Below the pieces are notes generated by a model, which did not search any database, had not been told where the DNA came from, and saw only the letters and a program-made list of their open reading frames with translations. Below are positions 24,574 through 33,596 of a stretch of DNA of 64,000 nucleotides, one piece after another. This DNA is from Dokdonella sp041395345 (GTDB lineage: Bacteria > Pseudomonadota > Gammaproteobacteria > Xanthomonadales > Rhodanobacteraceae). Numbering within the stretch: position 1 is the first letter of the stretch; each line of letters opens with the position of its first letter. The DNA is taken from contig NZ_JAWLAR010000019.1 of NCBI RefSeq assembly GCF_041395345.1, positions 1 through 64,000 of the forward strand, written 5' to 3'. The position numbers and the translations under genes were made by a program.

Positions 24574-25335
24574 CTATTTCTTCTTGCGCGCCCCGGTCTG
24601 GGATTTCGCATTGACACTTCGGCTACCGACGCGCTTGTCGATGGGCTTGGCCCGCGCAGCCGTAGTTGCCGAGTGACCGAGTCGCTGGATGCGCGGAGCG
24701 ACCGAAGCCTCATCGCCATCGCCATGCAGGTTCATCAGGGATTCCAGCAGTTGCTCGTCCGAACTTGAGCAGATGCCGAGCAGCAAGGCCTCGTTGCAGC
24801 CTTCGGCGGTGGTGTAGGCATGGCCCATGTTGGAGTCGATATAAACCGACTGGCCCGCCTCGAGCACGATCGAATCATAGAACTCGGTATGCACTTCCAC
24901 GAGTCCCTCCAGAACATGGATGAACTCCTCGCCCGAGTGCCGGACCAGTTCTCCGAATTCGTCGAGATTCTTCGCGCGCACGCGGGTCAGCACCGGAATC
25001 ATGCGCTTGCGGCGCAGCTCCGGGCAAAGATAGTAGTAGTCGTAATTGGGCGTCTTCACCCGGATCGCGTCTTCGATCCGCCCTATGCTGCGACGCGCGG
25101 TTATCGCTGAATCGCTTCCCGAAGCCTGTTCGGCAAACAGTTCGGACATGCGCATGTTCAGTCGCTGGCTCAGCAGCAGCAGCTTGTCGTAGGTCAGGCT
25201 CAGCCGATCATGTTCAACCTTGGAAAGCGTCGACAGGGGAATACCGCAGCGCTCGCTCATTTCCTTGAGCGTCCAGTTGTTTCGCGCCCGGATCGAGCGC
25301 AACAGACTGCCAATGGTGGGGTGCTGCGATTTCAT
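24574..25335 (-). CDS. XRE-cupin transcriptional regulator
   Basis: 253 residues. An XRE helix-turn-helix fills residues 8-62 (LRSIRARNNWTLKEMSERCGIPLSTLSKVEHDRLSL), and a cupin effector domain follows (about 115-185: HSGEEFIHVLEGLVEVH, then AGQSVYIDSNMGHAYT). A basic Lys/Arg-rich tail ends the protein. This architecture senses small metabolites. It is divergent from the cluster of peptide and D-amino-acid genes; the 220-base gap carries one of two copies of a 31-bp promoter-overlapping sequence, the other being before the dipeptidase gene. It is therefore the probable local regulator. Activator or repressor role is not known. Confidence 0.88.
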   Translation of the reverse strand: MKSQHPTIGSLLRSIRARNNWTLKEMSERCGIPLSTLSKVEHDRLSLTYDKLLLLSQRLNMRMSELFAEQASGSDSAITARRSIGRIEDAIRVKTPNYDYYYLCPELRRKRMIPVLTRVRAKNLDEFGELVRHSGEEFIHVLEGLVEVHTEFYDSIVLEAGQSVYIDSNMGHAYTTAEGCNEALLLGICSSSDEQLLESLMNLHGDGDEASVAPRIQRLGHSATTAARAKPIDKRVGSRSVNAKSQTGARKKK

Positions 25336-25436
25336 CGATCAATCGGCTCCGGCGCGAGGCTGTGGCGGTGGTGGTGAAGCGTGCTTCCACGGGCTCAGTA
25401 TCGATGATCGCGGTTTACTTGCAAAATGACCATAGT

Positions 25437-25467
25437 GGGTTGACATTTCTCTGATCAGGATCATTAT
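25437..25467 (+). promoter_or_regulatory. Promoter/operator copy 1 of the peptide-catabolism cluster
   Basis: GGGTTGACATTTCTCTGATC starts at 25437. It contains a consensus -35 TTGACA (25440-25445), a 16-base spacer and CATTAT as -10 (25462-25467). CTGATCAG inside the spacer is an 8-bp palindrome. 28 of 31 bases are the same as the site at 29853-29883. Identity beyond the -35 and -10 implies a shared operator. Confidence 0.75.
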
Positions 25468-25555
25468 TGCCAAACAGAATGCCTGCTTGCCTGGCAAGGC
25501 CTTGCGCCGGACGGCAACTGGCGGCCAATGAATTTACCGATCGGGAGAGTCCTGA

Positions 25556-27577
25556 ATGCGTCCCACTGCCTTACTCGCGAGCCTGCTGGCCCTGTTCGTT
25601 TCAACGCCGGGGCCCATCCTGGCGGCACAGGCGCCTGCGCAAGCAACGGAAGGGCAGTCTGCCCAGGTTGCAAATACGGAGGTTTCCGAAGATGCCGTCG
25701 TTGCCGAACCGGCTGATCCCTTGCCGCGCCTGAACAAGGCCGATGTGGATGCCTGGCTTGACGGCTTCATGCCCTATGCCCTGCAGAGCGGCGACATCGC
25801 AGGTGCCGTTGTGGTGGTGGTCAAGAACGGAGAAATCCTGACCGGCAAGGGTTACGGCTTCGCCGATGTCGCCGAGCGCAAGCCGGTGGATCCTGCGACC
25901 ACCCTGTTCCGCCCGGGTTCGGTATCCAAGCTGCTCACCTGGACGGCCGTCATGCAGCTGGTCGAGCAGGGCAAGATCGATCTTGATGTCGATGTGAACC
26001 GGTATCTCGATTTCGAGATTCCCGCACGCAACGGCAAGCCGGTCACGATGCGGAACATCATGACCCACACCAGTGGCATGGAAGAGTACGCGCGCGCGCT
26101 GATCACGGCGGACCCCGACGCAATGATCGAGCTGGAGCCCTACCTGAAACACTGGGTCCCCACGCAGATTTTCGATCCGGGCAGCACACCGGCGTATTCG
26201 AACTACGCGACCAGCCTGGCCGGCTACATCGTTTCGCGAATCTCGGGCCTGTCGTTCGATGACTACATGGACCGTTACATCCTGCAGCCGCTGGACATGC
26301 AGCACTCGACCTTCCGCCAGCCGCTGCCGGAGGCCTTGAAGCCGTTCATGTCGAAAGGGTATGCGCTGGGTACCGACAAGGAGCCCAAGCCCTTCGAGAT
26401 CGTCAATTCGGCGCCAGCCGGAAGCCTGTCGGCATCGGGCGAAGACATGGGCAAATTCATGATCGCCCACCTGCAGAACGGTGCGTACGGTTCGGTCCGC
26501 ATCCTGGAAGAGGAGACCGCGAAGCAGATGCACGACACGGCGCTGGACATGATCCCGCCGCTAAATCGGATGCTGCTCGGCTTCTACGAAACCAACGTGA
26601 ATGGCCATCGCGGGATCACCCATGCGGGTGACACGCAATGGTTCCACAGCCAGCTCAATCTCTTTCCCGATGATGGCATCGGCATCTTCCTGTCGGTAAA
26701 CAGCACCGGCAAGGAAGGTGCAGCAGGACCGCTGCGCACGGCGCTGTTTCACGAATTCGCCGATCGCTATCTGCCGGGGTCTGCAGAAGATGGCAGCGTC
26801 GATGCAGAAACGGCAAGACAGCATGCGCAGCAAATGGCCGGCGTCTATGAGAACTCGCGTCGCTCGGAAACAGGTTTTGTCGCGCTCGCCAATATCGCCG
26901 GTCAGCTCGAGGTTGCCGCCACCGAGGATGGCTCGATCCTGATTCCGGCATTTACCTATGCAGGCGGCCAGCCAAAGCAATGGCGTGAAATCGCACCGTA
27001 TGTATGGCGCGAAGTCGGGGGTGACGACCGTGTTGCTGCCAAGGTGGTCGACGGCAAGGTACTGCGCTTCAGCATGGATCAGTTCTCGCCATTCATGGTG
27101 TTCGAGCCGGTGCCGTGGTGGAAGTCGTCCGCCTGGTTGTTGCCCTTCCTGATGGCTGGCCTGGGCGCCCTGCTCCTGACAGTTCTGGCCTGGCCGATAT
27201 CGGCGATGATCCGGCGTCACTATGGCGTGCGCTATGAACTGAGTGGTCGCGACGCGCGAGCGCACCTTGTCGTTCGAGTCACCGCCATTGTCGTGCTCGC
27301 CATCCTGACCTTCGCCGTGATCCTGGTGGTTCAGATGTTCGACGACTTGAACAATCTGTCACCAGCCAACGACACCAAGGTCAGTCTGCTGCGCCTGGCC
27401 GCGATGATCGTCTTCCCGATTGCCACCCTGATCGGTTTCTGGAATGCCGCGGTGGTCCTCGGCAGCCGGCGCCGCAAGCTGGCCAAGCTCTGGAGCATCG
27501 TCCTGGCCCTGTCATTCGTGGCGGTGCTCTGGTTCAGCTACGCGTTCAGCCTGATCGGTATAGGCGCCAACTACTGA
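25556..27577 (+). CDS. S12 (beta-lactamase-fold) serine hydrolase with C-terminal membrane domain
   Basis: 673 residues. A signal peptide (about 1-23) leads to a class-C beta-lactamase/DD-peptidase fold: Ser122 and Lys125 in SVSK, Tyr214 and Asn216 in YSNYA, and HAG in GITHAGDTQWFHS as the third motif. A roughly 120-residue extracytoplasmic domain follows, then at least three membrane helices (about 525-545, 580-600, 620-665). Family members include D-aminopeptidases, DD-peptidases and esterases; the periplasmic location with a membrane tail suits processing of peptides near the inner membrane. First gene after the cluster promoter. D-specific peptidase activity is a guess from neighbours. 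Confidence 0.88.
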   Translation: MRPTALLASLLALFVSTPGPILAAQAPAQATEGQSAQVANTEVSEDAVVAEPADPLPRLNKADVDAWLDGFMPYALQSGDIAGAVVVVVKNGEILTGKGYGFADVAERKPVDPATTLFRPGSVSKLLTWTAVMQLVEQGKIDLDVDVNRYLDFEIPARNGKPVTMRNIMTHTSGMEEYARALITADPDAMIELEPYLKHWVPTQIFDPGSTPAYSNYATSLAGYIVSRISGLSFDDYMDRYILQPLDMQHSTFRQPLPEALKPFMSKGYALGTDKEPKPFEIVNSAPAGSLSASGEDMGKFMIAHLQNGAYGSVRILEEETAKQMHDTALDMIPPLNRMLLGFYETNVNGHRGITHAGDTQWFHSQLNLFPDDGIGIFLSVNSTGKEGAAGPLRTALFHEFADRYLPGSAEDGSVDAETARQHAQQMAGVYENSRRSETGFVALANIAGQLEVAATEDGSILIPAFTYAGGQPKQWREIAPYVWREVGGDDRVAAKVVDGKVLRFSMDQFSPFMVFEPVPWWKSSAWLLPFLMAGLGALLLTVLAWPISAMIRRHYGVRYELSGRDARAHLVVRVTAIVVLAILTFAVILVVQMFDDLNNLSPANDTKVSLLRLAAMIVFPIATLIGFWNAAVVLGSRRRKLAKLWSIVLALSFVAVLWFSYAFSLIGIGANY

Positions 27578-27640
27578 TGACACTTTCGGCACGGCGCTGG
27601 AGCGCCGTGCCCATCCATCGACTGCATTCTGGAGCTTCAC

Positions 27641-28669
27641 ATGAGCCAAGGCGCTTCCACTGGCGTCCGATTGGGCGTGCACAACGAACGGCTTCCGTTT
27701 TCCGCGCCGTTCCGGATCTCCGGCTACGTCTTCGACGCCATGCCGGCGACCGTGGTGACCTTGCAGGCAGACGAACTCGAAGGCCGCGGTGAAGCGGCCG
27801 GCGTCTACTACCTGGATGACACCCCCGAGCGGATGCTGGCCACCCTGGAGTCGATGCGTGACGTGATCGAAGCCGGACTGAGCCGTTCCGAATTGCGCAA
27901 GTTGCTGCCGCCGGGTGGAGCTCGCAATGCACTGGATTGTGCGCTGTGGGAGCTCGAAGCGAAACGGCTTCGAGTACCGGTCTGGAAGCTGGCCGGCTTG
28001 CATGAGACGCATCCCTTGCTGACCACGTTCACCCTGGGTGCGGACAATCCGGATGTGATGGCGAAAGGGGCGATTGCCTATGCCCAGGCTCGGGCCATCA
28101 AGCTCAAGCTGACCGGCGAGGTCGACCTCGACATCGAGCGGGTGCGGGCGGTGCGTGCGGCGCGAAGCGATGTCTGGATTGGCGTCGACGCCAACCAGGG
28201 CTATGTGCCGGATACGTTGACGCGACTGATCCCGGCACTTGCCGATGCACGCGTGTCCCTTCTCGAACAGCCGTGCAAGCGCGGCAGCGAAGCGGATCTC
28301 GACGGCATCGATCGCACGATACCGCTCGCGGCCGACGAAAGCGTCTTGAGTCTGGCCGAGATGGAGTCGATGGGAGGCCGCTTCGATGTGGTCAACATCA
28401 AGCTCGACAAGTGTGGCGGGCTGACGGAAGGCCTGCTGATGGTGGAACGTGCGCGCGAGCTCGGTCTCAGGGTGATGGTCGGCAACATGGCCGGAAGCAG
28501 CTGGGCCACGGCACCGGCCTTTGTCCTGGGCCAGCATTGCGACATTGTCGATCTCGACGGACCGACCTTTCTGCGCGAGGACCGTTCTCCGGCCGTGGTC
28601 TACTCCAACGGCCATATCGATTGCCCCGAGGCAGTCTGGGGCGGGACATCTCACGGCGCGGCCACCTGA
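27641..28669 (+). CDS. Enolase-superfamily dipeptide epimerase (L-Ala-D/L-Glu epimerase or DgcA-like)
   Basis: 342 residues. Catalytic acid/base lysines Lys154 and Lys156 (IKLKLTG), metal ligands Asp183 (GVDANQGY), Glu209 (LEQP) and Asp232 (AADES), and the second base region IKLDKCGG (Lys254, Lys257) are all present in the order of the muconate-lactonizing subgroup. Dipeptide epimerases invert L-Ala-D-Glu from murein. A related group (DgcA) was reported to act on N-acetyl-D-glutamate together with a DUF1611 protein (DgcN), and a DUF1611 gene is in this same cluster. Which substrate applies is unresolved. A ribosome-binding site GGAG lies just upstream, and the next gene begins two bases after its stop. 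Confidence 0.9.
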   Translation: MSQGASTGVRLGVHNERLPFSAPFRISGYVFDAMPATVVTLQADELEGRGEAAGVYYLDDTPERMLATLESMRDVIEAGLSRSELRKLLPPGGARNALDCALWELEAKRLRVPVWKLAGLHETHPLLTTFTLGADNPDVMAKGAIAYAQARAIKLKLTGEVDLDIERVRAVRAARSDVWIGVDANQGYVPDTLTRLIPALADARVSLLEQPCKRGSEADLDGIDRTIPLAADESVLSLAEMESMGGRFDVVNIKLDKCGGLTEGLLMVERARELGLRVMVGNMAGSSWATAPAFVLGQHCDIVDLDGPTFLREDRSPAVVYSNGHIDCPEAVWGGTSHGAAT

Positions 28670-28671
28670 CG

Positions 28672-29814
28672 ATGGAACAGGTCGCGTCATGGATATCTGC
28701 AGACAACAGCTTCGCGCTGCTGGCCGTCTTCTTCGCCATCGCCGCGATCGCCACGACGATCGAGAAGACCCGAATCGGAAGGCGCGTCAGCGGCGTCATG
28801 TTTGCCATCGCCATGGCCATGGCCCTGGCCAATTTCGGTGTCATTCCGTCATCAGCGCCGACCTACACGGTGATCTGGACGCTTCTCGTGCCGATGGCCA
28901 TCGCCCTGTTCCTGATCCGCGCCGATCTGGTCAGTATTGTTGTCGAGGGAGGGCGAACCCTGATCGTGTTCGGATTCGGCGTCATGGGCGTCATCGTCGG
29001 CGCCTGGCTCGGAACGCTGCTGCTCGATCTGGGTACTTACGAAGCCGAGTATGCCGGCGTATTCAGTGCCACCTATGTCGGTGGTTCTCTCAACTTCGCT
29101 GCAGTGGCTGAAGCGATCGGTTTTCGCGATGCCAGTGCGCTGGCTGCCGGGGTTGCGATCGACAACGTTGTCGGAATTTGCTATCTGCTGTTCGTCGGCG
29201 CAATGGCGGGCAATGCGCTCTTCCAGAAGCACTTTGCCTGGCGCGCGGATCGCCTCGGCACAAGCAGTGGCAGCGTCGTCACGCAGGCGCGTGCCCCGAC
29301 AGTTCTTGATTTCTCGGTGTCGCTCGGATTGGCGGCGCTGGCCTGCGCAGCCGGCGACGCCTTGGCGAGCCTTTTTGGCCAGCCCAGCTACGGCATCCTT
29401 TTCGTCACCGCCATCATGGTGGCCGTGGCGACCCTGGCTCGGCGCTGGCTGAGCGAGATTGCCGGTCCCGAACTGATCGCAACGCTTTTCATGTACCTGT
29501 TTTTCGCCATGCTCGGTGCCGGTGCCGACCTGACGGCCCTGCTCGACGCAGCGCCGGCCCTGTTCGCCTACGTACTGTTCATTTTTTTCGTGCACGTCGT
29601 CTTCGTGATGGTCGGTGCGCGCCTGTTCCGGCTCAACCATGCCGAAATCGTGATTGCCTCGGCCGCATGCATCGGCGGGCCGCCGATCTCGGCCGCGTTC
29701 GCCGTGCTGTTCGGCTGGCGACGTCTGGCCGTGCCGGCGGTGGCGATTGGCGTGCTGGGCTATGTGCTGGGCAATTTCGTTGGAATCGGTCTGTTTGAAT
29801 GGGTCGGGCCCTGA
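28672..29814 (+). CDS. DUF819-family membrane transporter
   Basis: 380 residues with about ten hydrophobic helices. Conserved glycine-rich motifs occur in each half, ATYVGGSLNFAAVAEAIG and ASAACIGGPPISAAFAV; their repeat suggests inverted pseudo-symmetry. DUF819 proteins often sit beside dipeptide epimerase or peptide genes; YjcL in B. subtilis is one. Start is two bases after the epimerase stop, so translation is coupled. A role in uptake of a peptide or acidic amino-acid product is inferred from neighbours. Confidence 0.85.
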   Translation: MEQVASWISADNSFALLAVFFAIAAIATTIEKTRIGRRVSGVMFAIAMAMALANFGVIPSSAPTYTVIWTLLVPMAIALFLIRADLVSIVVEGGRTLIVFGFGVMGVIVGAWLGTLLLDLGTYEAEYAGVFSATYVGGSLNFAAVAEAIGFRDASALAAGVAIDNVVGICYLLFVGAMAGNALFQKHFAWRADRLGTSSGSVVTQARAPTVLDFSVSLGLAALACAAGDALASLFGQPSYGILFVTAIMVAVATLARRWLSEIAGPELIATLFMYLFFAMLGAGADLTALLDAAPALFAYVLFIFFVHVVFVMVGARLFRLNHAEIVIASAACIGGPPISAAFAVLFGWRRLAVPAVAIGVLGYVLGNFVGIGLFEWVGP

Positions 29815-29852
29815 TCGCTCCGATGGACCCATTCCGACTTTTTTCGATGATT

Positions 29853-29883
29853 GGGTTGACATTTCTCTGATTAGGACGATTAT
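29853..29883 (+). promoter_or_regulatory. Promoter/operator copy 2, before the dipeptidase gene
   Basis: GGGTTGACATTTCTCTGATT from 29853, with TTGACA at 29856-29861, a 16-base spacer and GATTAT as -10 (29878-29883). Only three of 31 bases differ from copy 1 at 25437-25467. It makes the dipeptidase gene and those following a second transcription unit under the same control. Confidence 0.75.
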
Positions 29884-29911
29884 GTCCTGCATCGTGTCCG
29901 AGAGTCCTCCG

Positions 29912-31081
29912 ATGCCGTTTGAGCCCCGCCTCAAGAGTCGCCGCGCCGCCCTGAAAATGCTGGCTACCGGGACAGCCGCGCTTGCATTGCCGGGATTCGT
30001 CGATTCGGTCGCGCAGGAGTCGGCGCCGCCACGGAAGCAGCAAGCGACCTGGCGAGACTATTCGCCGCGAGCGCGTGCCATCGTCGAGCGCGCCCTGGTT
30101 ATCGACATGCTGGCATTGCCGGCACTTGATTTCCGACCCGAAGCCTACGCCGGTCAACTCGATGCCGAGGACGTTGCCATGTTCCGTGGCTGCGGAATCA
30201 CCGGCTTTCACAATGCCATCGGCATCGGCGGTCCGGAAGCGCACGAAGAGGTACTGCATTTCCTTGCGGCCTGGCAGGGTTTCGTGGGGCGCAATTCGAA
30301 TCTGTTCTGCGTGGTCGACAAGGCCACCGATCTCGATCGTGCCAAGCGCGAGGGCAAGGTTGCGATCATCATGGGCGTGCAGAACTCAGAGCATTTTCTC
30401 GAGCCCGCCGACGTCAAGGATTTCTACCAGCTCGGCCAGCGTTGCTCCCAGCTCACCTACAACAGCCAGAACCTGATCGGCAGCGGCAGCACCGATCGGG
30501 TCGATGGTGGGGTCAGCGATTTCGGCGTCGAGATCATCAAGGCGATGAACGAAGTCGGCATGCTGATCGATGTCTCGCACAGTGGAGATCGAACCACGCT
30601 GGATGCGATCGAGCTGTCCGCACGCCCCATCGCGATCACGCATTCCAATTGTCGCGCACTGGTCGACCACCCCCGCCTCAAGACCGACGATGCCATTCGC
30701 AAGCTGGCCGAGAAGGGCGGCGTCATGGGAATCACCGGGGTACGCATGTTCGTCCGCGACCAGGACCCGACCACGGTCGAGCACATGGTCGATCACATCG
30801 AACATGTGGCCAGGCTCGTGGGCATCGAACATGTCGGCATTGGATCCGACGCTGACCTCAATGGCTACGACGACATGCCGGCCGACCAGCTCAAGCAACT
30901 TCGCGGCGCCTACAAGGCCAGCTACGCGTTTCGCGACAAGATCGACATCGACGGTTTCGACCATCCGAAGAAGGTGTTCGACCTGGCCGAGTCGATGATC
31001 CGGCGAGGTTACTCCGACAGCGACATCGCGCTCGTGCTGGGCGGCAACTTCCGTCGATTGCTGGGGGAAATCTGGGTTTGA
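29912..31081 (+). CDS. Tat-exported M19-family dipeptidase with altered N-terminal metal site
   Basis: 389 residues from the ATG at 29912; the ATG at 29882 falls inside the predicted -10, so it is rejected. A twin-arginine signal (SRRAALK, residues 9-15, then an Ala/Leu-rich stretch) indicates folded export. The body is membrane dipeptidase-like: Glu160 (QNSEHF), His223 (LIDVSHSG), His244 (ITHSNCRAL) and Asp313 (GIGSDADL) match metal and substrate residues. The usual first metal motif HxD is missing: the segment reads VIDMLALPALDF at about 63-74. M19 enzymes hydrolyse dipeptides including those with C-terminal D-residues, so it fits the cluster, but the binuclear site may be altered. Confidence 0.85.
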   Translation: MPFEPRLKSRRAALKMLATGTAALALPGFVDSVAQESAPPRKQQATWRDYSPRARAIVERALVIDMLALPALDFRPEAYAGQLDAEDVAMFRGCGITGFHNAIGIGGPEAHEEVLHFLAAWQGFVGRNSNLFCVVDKATDLDRAKREGKVAIIMGVQNSEHFLEPADVKDFYQLGQRCSQLTYNSQNLIGSGSTDRVDGGVSDFGVEIIKAMNEVGMLIDVSHSGDRTTLDAIELSARPIAITHSNCRALVDHPRLKTDDAIRKLAEKGGVMGITGVRMFVRDQDPTTVEHMVDHIEHVARLVGIEHVGIGSDADLNGYDDMPADQLKQLRGAYKASYAFRDKIDIDGFDHPKKVFDLAESMIRRGYSDSDIALVLGGNFRRLLGEIWV

Positions 31082-31148
31082 AGCCAGGACAGCGGGGCAT
31101 CAGGGGGAAACAGACCATGAACCATTCAACTACAAGAGGCGATCGCGC

Positions 31149-33497
31149 ATGAACATCCGTCAATCCAATCCGGCCTGCCGGCGCATGCCGTTGGTCGTTG
31201 CCATCGTGGCAGCCCTGACCTGGCTACCCGCCGGCCAAGCGCTGGCCCAGGACAATCCGGCTGTGAGATCCGGTGCCGAGACCTCGGACGAACTGGATAC
31301 GGTCGTCGTCACTGCCAACAAGCGCGAGGAAGACATTCTCGAAGTCCCTTCGTCGATCAGCGTGATCAACGAGGAACAGATCGAGAACCTGCACGCGACC
31401 CAGCTCAGCGATTTTCAGGCCACGGTTCCGGGCCTCTATATCAACAGTGATGGTTCGCCCGGACAGGTGGGCGTAACCCTGCGCGGTATCTCGCCGCTCT
31501 CGTCCAGCGCGACGGTAGGCACCTATGTCGACGAAATTCCGGTGGGTTCCAGCGGCCTCTACCAGGCAGCCCAGGTTTTCATGCTCGACCTGCTGCCCTA
31601 TGACATCAGCCGCATCGAAGTGTTGCGCGGGCCGCAAGGCACCCTGTATGGCGCCAGTACCATGGGCGGCTTGCTCAAGTACGTGACCGTCGAACCGGAC
31701 CTGGTCAACTACGATTTCCGAGTTGGCGGCGGCTTGTCCAGTGTCGAGAACGGCGACAGCCTGGGCTGGAACTATCGACTCGGCGCGAACCTGCCGCTGA
31801 TCCAGGACAGTCTGGCGCTGCGTTTCAGCTACGCCCAGAACGAGATTCCGGGCTACATCGACAATGAAGTCAATGGTGACGAGGCCATCAATGGCGGCAA
31901 GCAGACCAGCATCCGCGCCAACCTGCTCTGGCAGACCGACAACGTCAGCTTCGATCTGCTCGCCATGCGCCAGACCATCGATTCCGAGAACAACGCCCAG
32001 GTCGCACTGGATCCATTGACCTACGAGCCGCTCTACGGCGATCTGGTCAACAGCGTCTATGTCAACGAGCCGTTCAAGAAGGATGTCGACCTGTACGCGG
32101 CCACGATCGACTGGGATCTGGGCTGGGGCAATTTCATTTCGGCCACCGGCTATACCGACATGACCACGAGGAATCGTCAGGATACAACGCTTCTTTATGG
32201 CGAATTCACCCAGGTGCTCGGTCTCGAGGATCCGGGCAGCTCCTACTTCGACACCGATTTTGATTTCGACAAGTTCACTCAGGAGTTTCGACTTGCGTCC
32301 AAGGATGACGGTCCATTCGACTGGATGACCGGCTTCTTCTACACGAAGGAAGAGGGCACGCAGTCGCAGGACCTCAAGCTCAACCAGCTGGATGGAATGC
32401 CGCTGCCGCCACCATTCGACGAGGTTGCGGGTACGCTGGCCATTCTCGAGATACCCAGCACCTACAAGGAAACGGCGTTCTTTGCCAATGGCGGCTATCG
32501 CTTCAATGACCTGTTCAAGCTCAGTGCCGGCATTCGCTACGCCGAAAACGATCAGGACTTCTCGCAGAACGTCACGGCGGGCCTGCTTCTTCCGATCGGC
32601 GAGACTCCGAACAGTTCCTCGGAAGGCGTATTCACCTGGAGCCTGAGCCCGCAGTTCTTCCTCAACGACGACAACATGCTGTATGCGCGCATCGCCACGG
32701 GCTACCAGCCCGGCGGCCCGAACGTGATTGTCACGGGTCTGCCCCCGGCGGTCGACTCTTCGACCCTGACCAGCTACGAGATGGGCCTGAAGTCACAGTT
32801 GGCCGACAATCGCGTCATCCTTGAATTGACCGGCTTCTATATCGACTGGACCGATATCCAGGTGGCCTCGGTGGTCGACGGCATTTCCGGTCTGGTCAAT
32901 GCCGGCAAGGCGACGTCACAAGGCATCGAGTTTTCGAGCGTATTCAAGGTTTCCGAGCGCTTCGACCTCGGCCTGAACGGTGCCTACACCGATGCCGTGC
33001 TCGACGACGACTATCCGTCGATCCTGATCCCGGACGGTGCCGGTCCGGACACTCTGGTCGAGATCATCAGCGGCCAGGCCGGCGATCGGTTGCCGTACGT
33101 GCCGAAATGGTCATGGTCGGCCACGGGCGACTACTACTTTCCGGTAGGAAACGGCTGGACCGGGCATCTCGGTGGTGCCTTGCGCTACATCGGCGACCGC
33201 GATTCCGGTACGACCGACACGCAGAACATCTATGACACTGCCACGGCGCCGCCCACCCTGCTGGTGTCGGACGTGACCGATCCACTCACGCTCGACAGCT
33301 ATTGGGCACTCGATCTGAACGCCTATTTCGCCAACGAGAACTGGACCCTGCGCGCCTACGTCAAGAACGCAACGGATGAGCGCGCCTATCAGAGCATCTC
33401 CGATATCACGAGTGCGGTGACAGGAGTGACCAACAAGCTGATCGCCGCACCGATCCAGCCGCGCACGTTCGGCTTCGAGGTCGACTACCGCTTCTGA
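31149..33497 (+). CDS. TonB-dependent outer-membrane receptor
   Basis: 782 residues. Signal peptide about 1-33 (AGQALA). A TonB box-like DTVVVTA follows at about 50-56, then a plug domain (VPSSISVINEEQIENL, RGISPLSSSATVGTYVDE, IEVLRGPQGTLYGAS) and a 22-strand-type barrel ending with an aromatic residue (FEVDYRF). This pattern resembles CirA/FecA-type importers. In Xanthomonadales many such receptors import peptides and sugars, and its place between dipeptidase and DUF1611 genes suggests peptide or muropeptide uptake. It follows the dipeptidase by 67 bases without an obvious promoter. Confidence 0.93.
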   Translation: MNIRQSNPACRRMPLVVAIVAALTWLPAGQALAQDNPAVRSGAETSDELDTVVVTANKREEDILEVPSSISVINEEQIENLHATQLSDFQATVPGLYINSDGSPGQVGVTLRGISPLSSSATVGTYVDEIPVGSSGLYQAAQVFMLDLLPYDISRIEVLRGPQGTLYGASTMGGLLKYVTVEPDLVNYDFRVGGGLSSVENGDSLGWNYRLGANLPLIQDSLALRFSYAQNEIPGYIDNEVNGDEAINGGKQTSIRANLLWQTDNVSFDLLAMRQTIDSENNAQVALDPLTYEPLYGDLVNSVYVNEPFKKDVDLYAATIDWDLGWGNFISATGYTDMTTRNRQDTTLLYGEFTQVLGLEDPGSSYFDTDFDFDKFTQEFRLASKDDGPFDWMTGFFYTKEEGTQSQDLKLNQLDGMPLPPPFDEVAGTLAILEIPSTYKETAFFANGGYRFNDLFKLSAGIRYAENDQDFSQNVTAGLLLPIGETPNSSSEGVFTWSLSPQFFLNDDNMLYARIATGYQPGGPNVIVTGLPPAVDSSTLTSYEMGLKSQLADNRVILELTGFYIDWTDIQVASVVDGISGLVNAGKATSQGIEFSSVFKVSERFDLGLNGAYTDAVLDDDYPSILIPDGAGPDTLVEIISGQAGDRLPYVPKWSWSATGDYYFPVGNGWTGHLGGALRYIGDRDSGTTDTQNIYDTATAPPTLLVSDVTDPLTLDSYWALDLNAYFANENWTLRAYVKNATDERAYQSISDITSAVTGVTNKLIAAPIQPRTFGFEVDYRF

Positions 33498-33596
33498 CAC
33501 CGGGTCCCTGGTTCGCAGCAAGGGTCGGTCCGCTGACGTGCCAACGTCGTCGGCGGGCTGACCTGTCAATTCACATTCCAAAGGAAAATCCATCCG

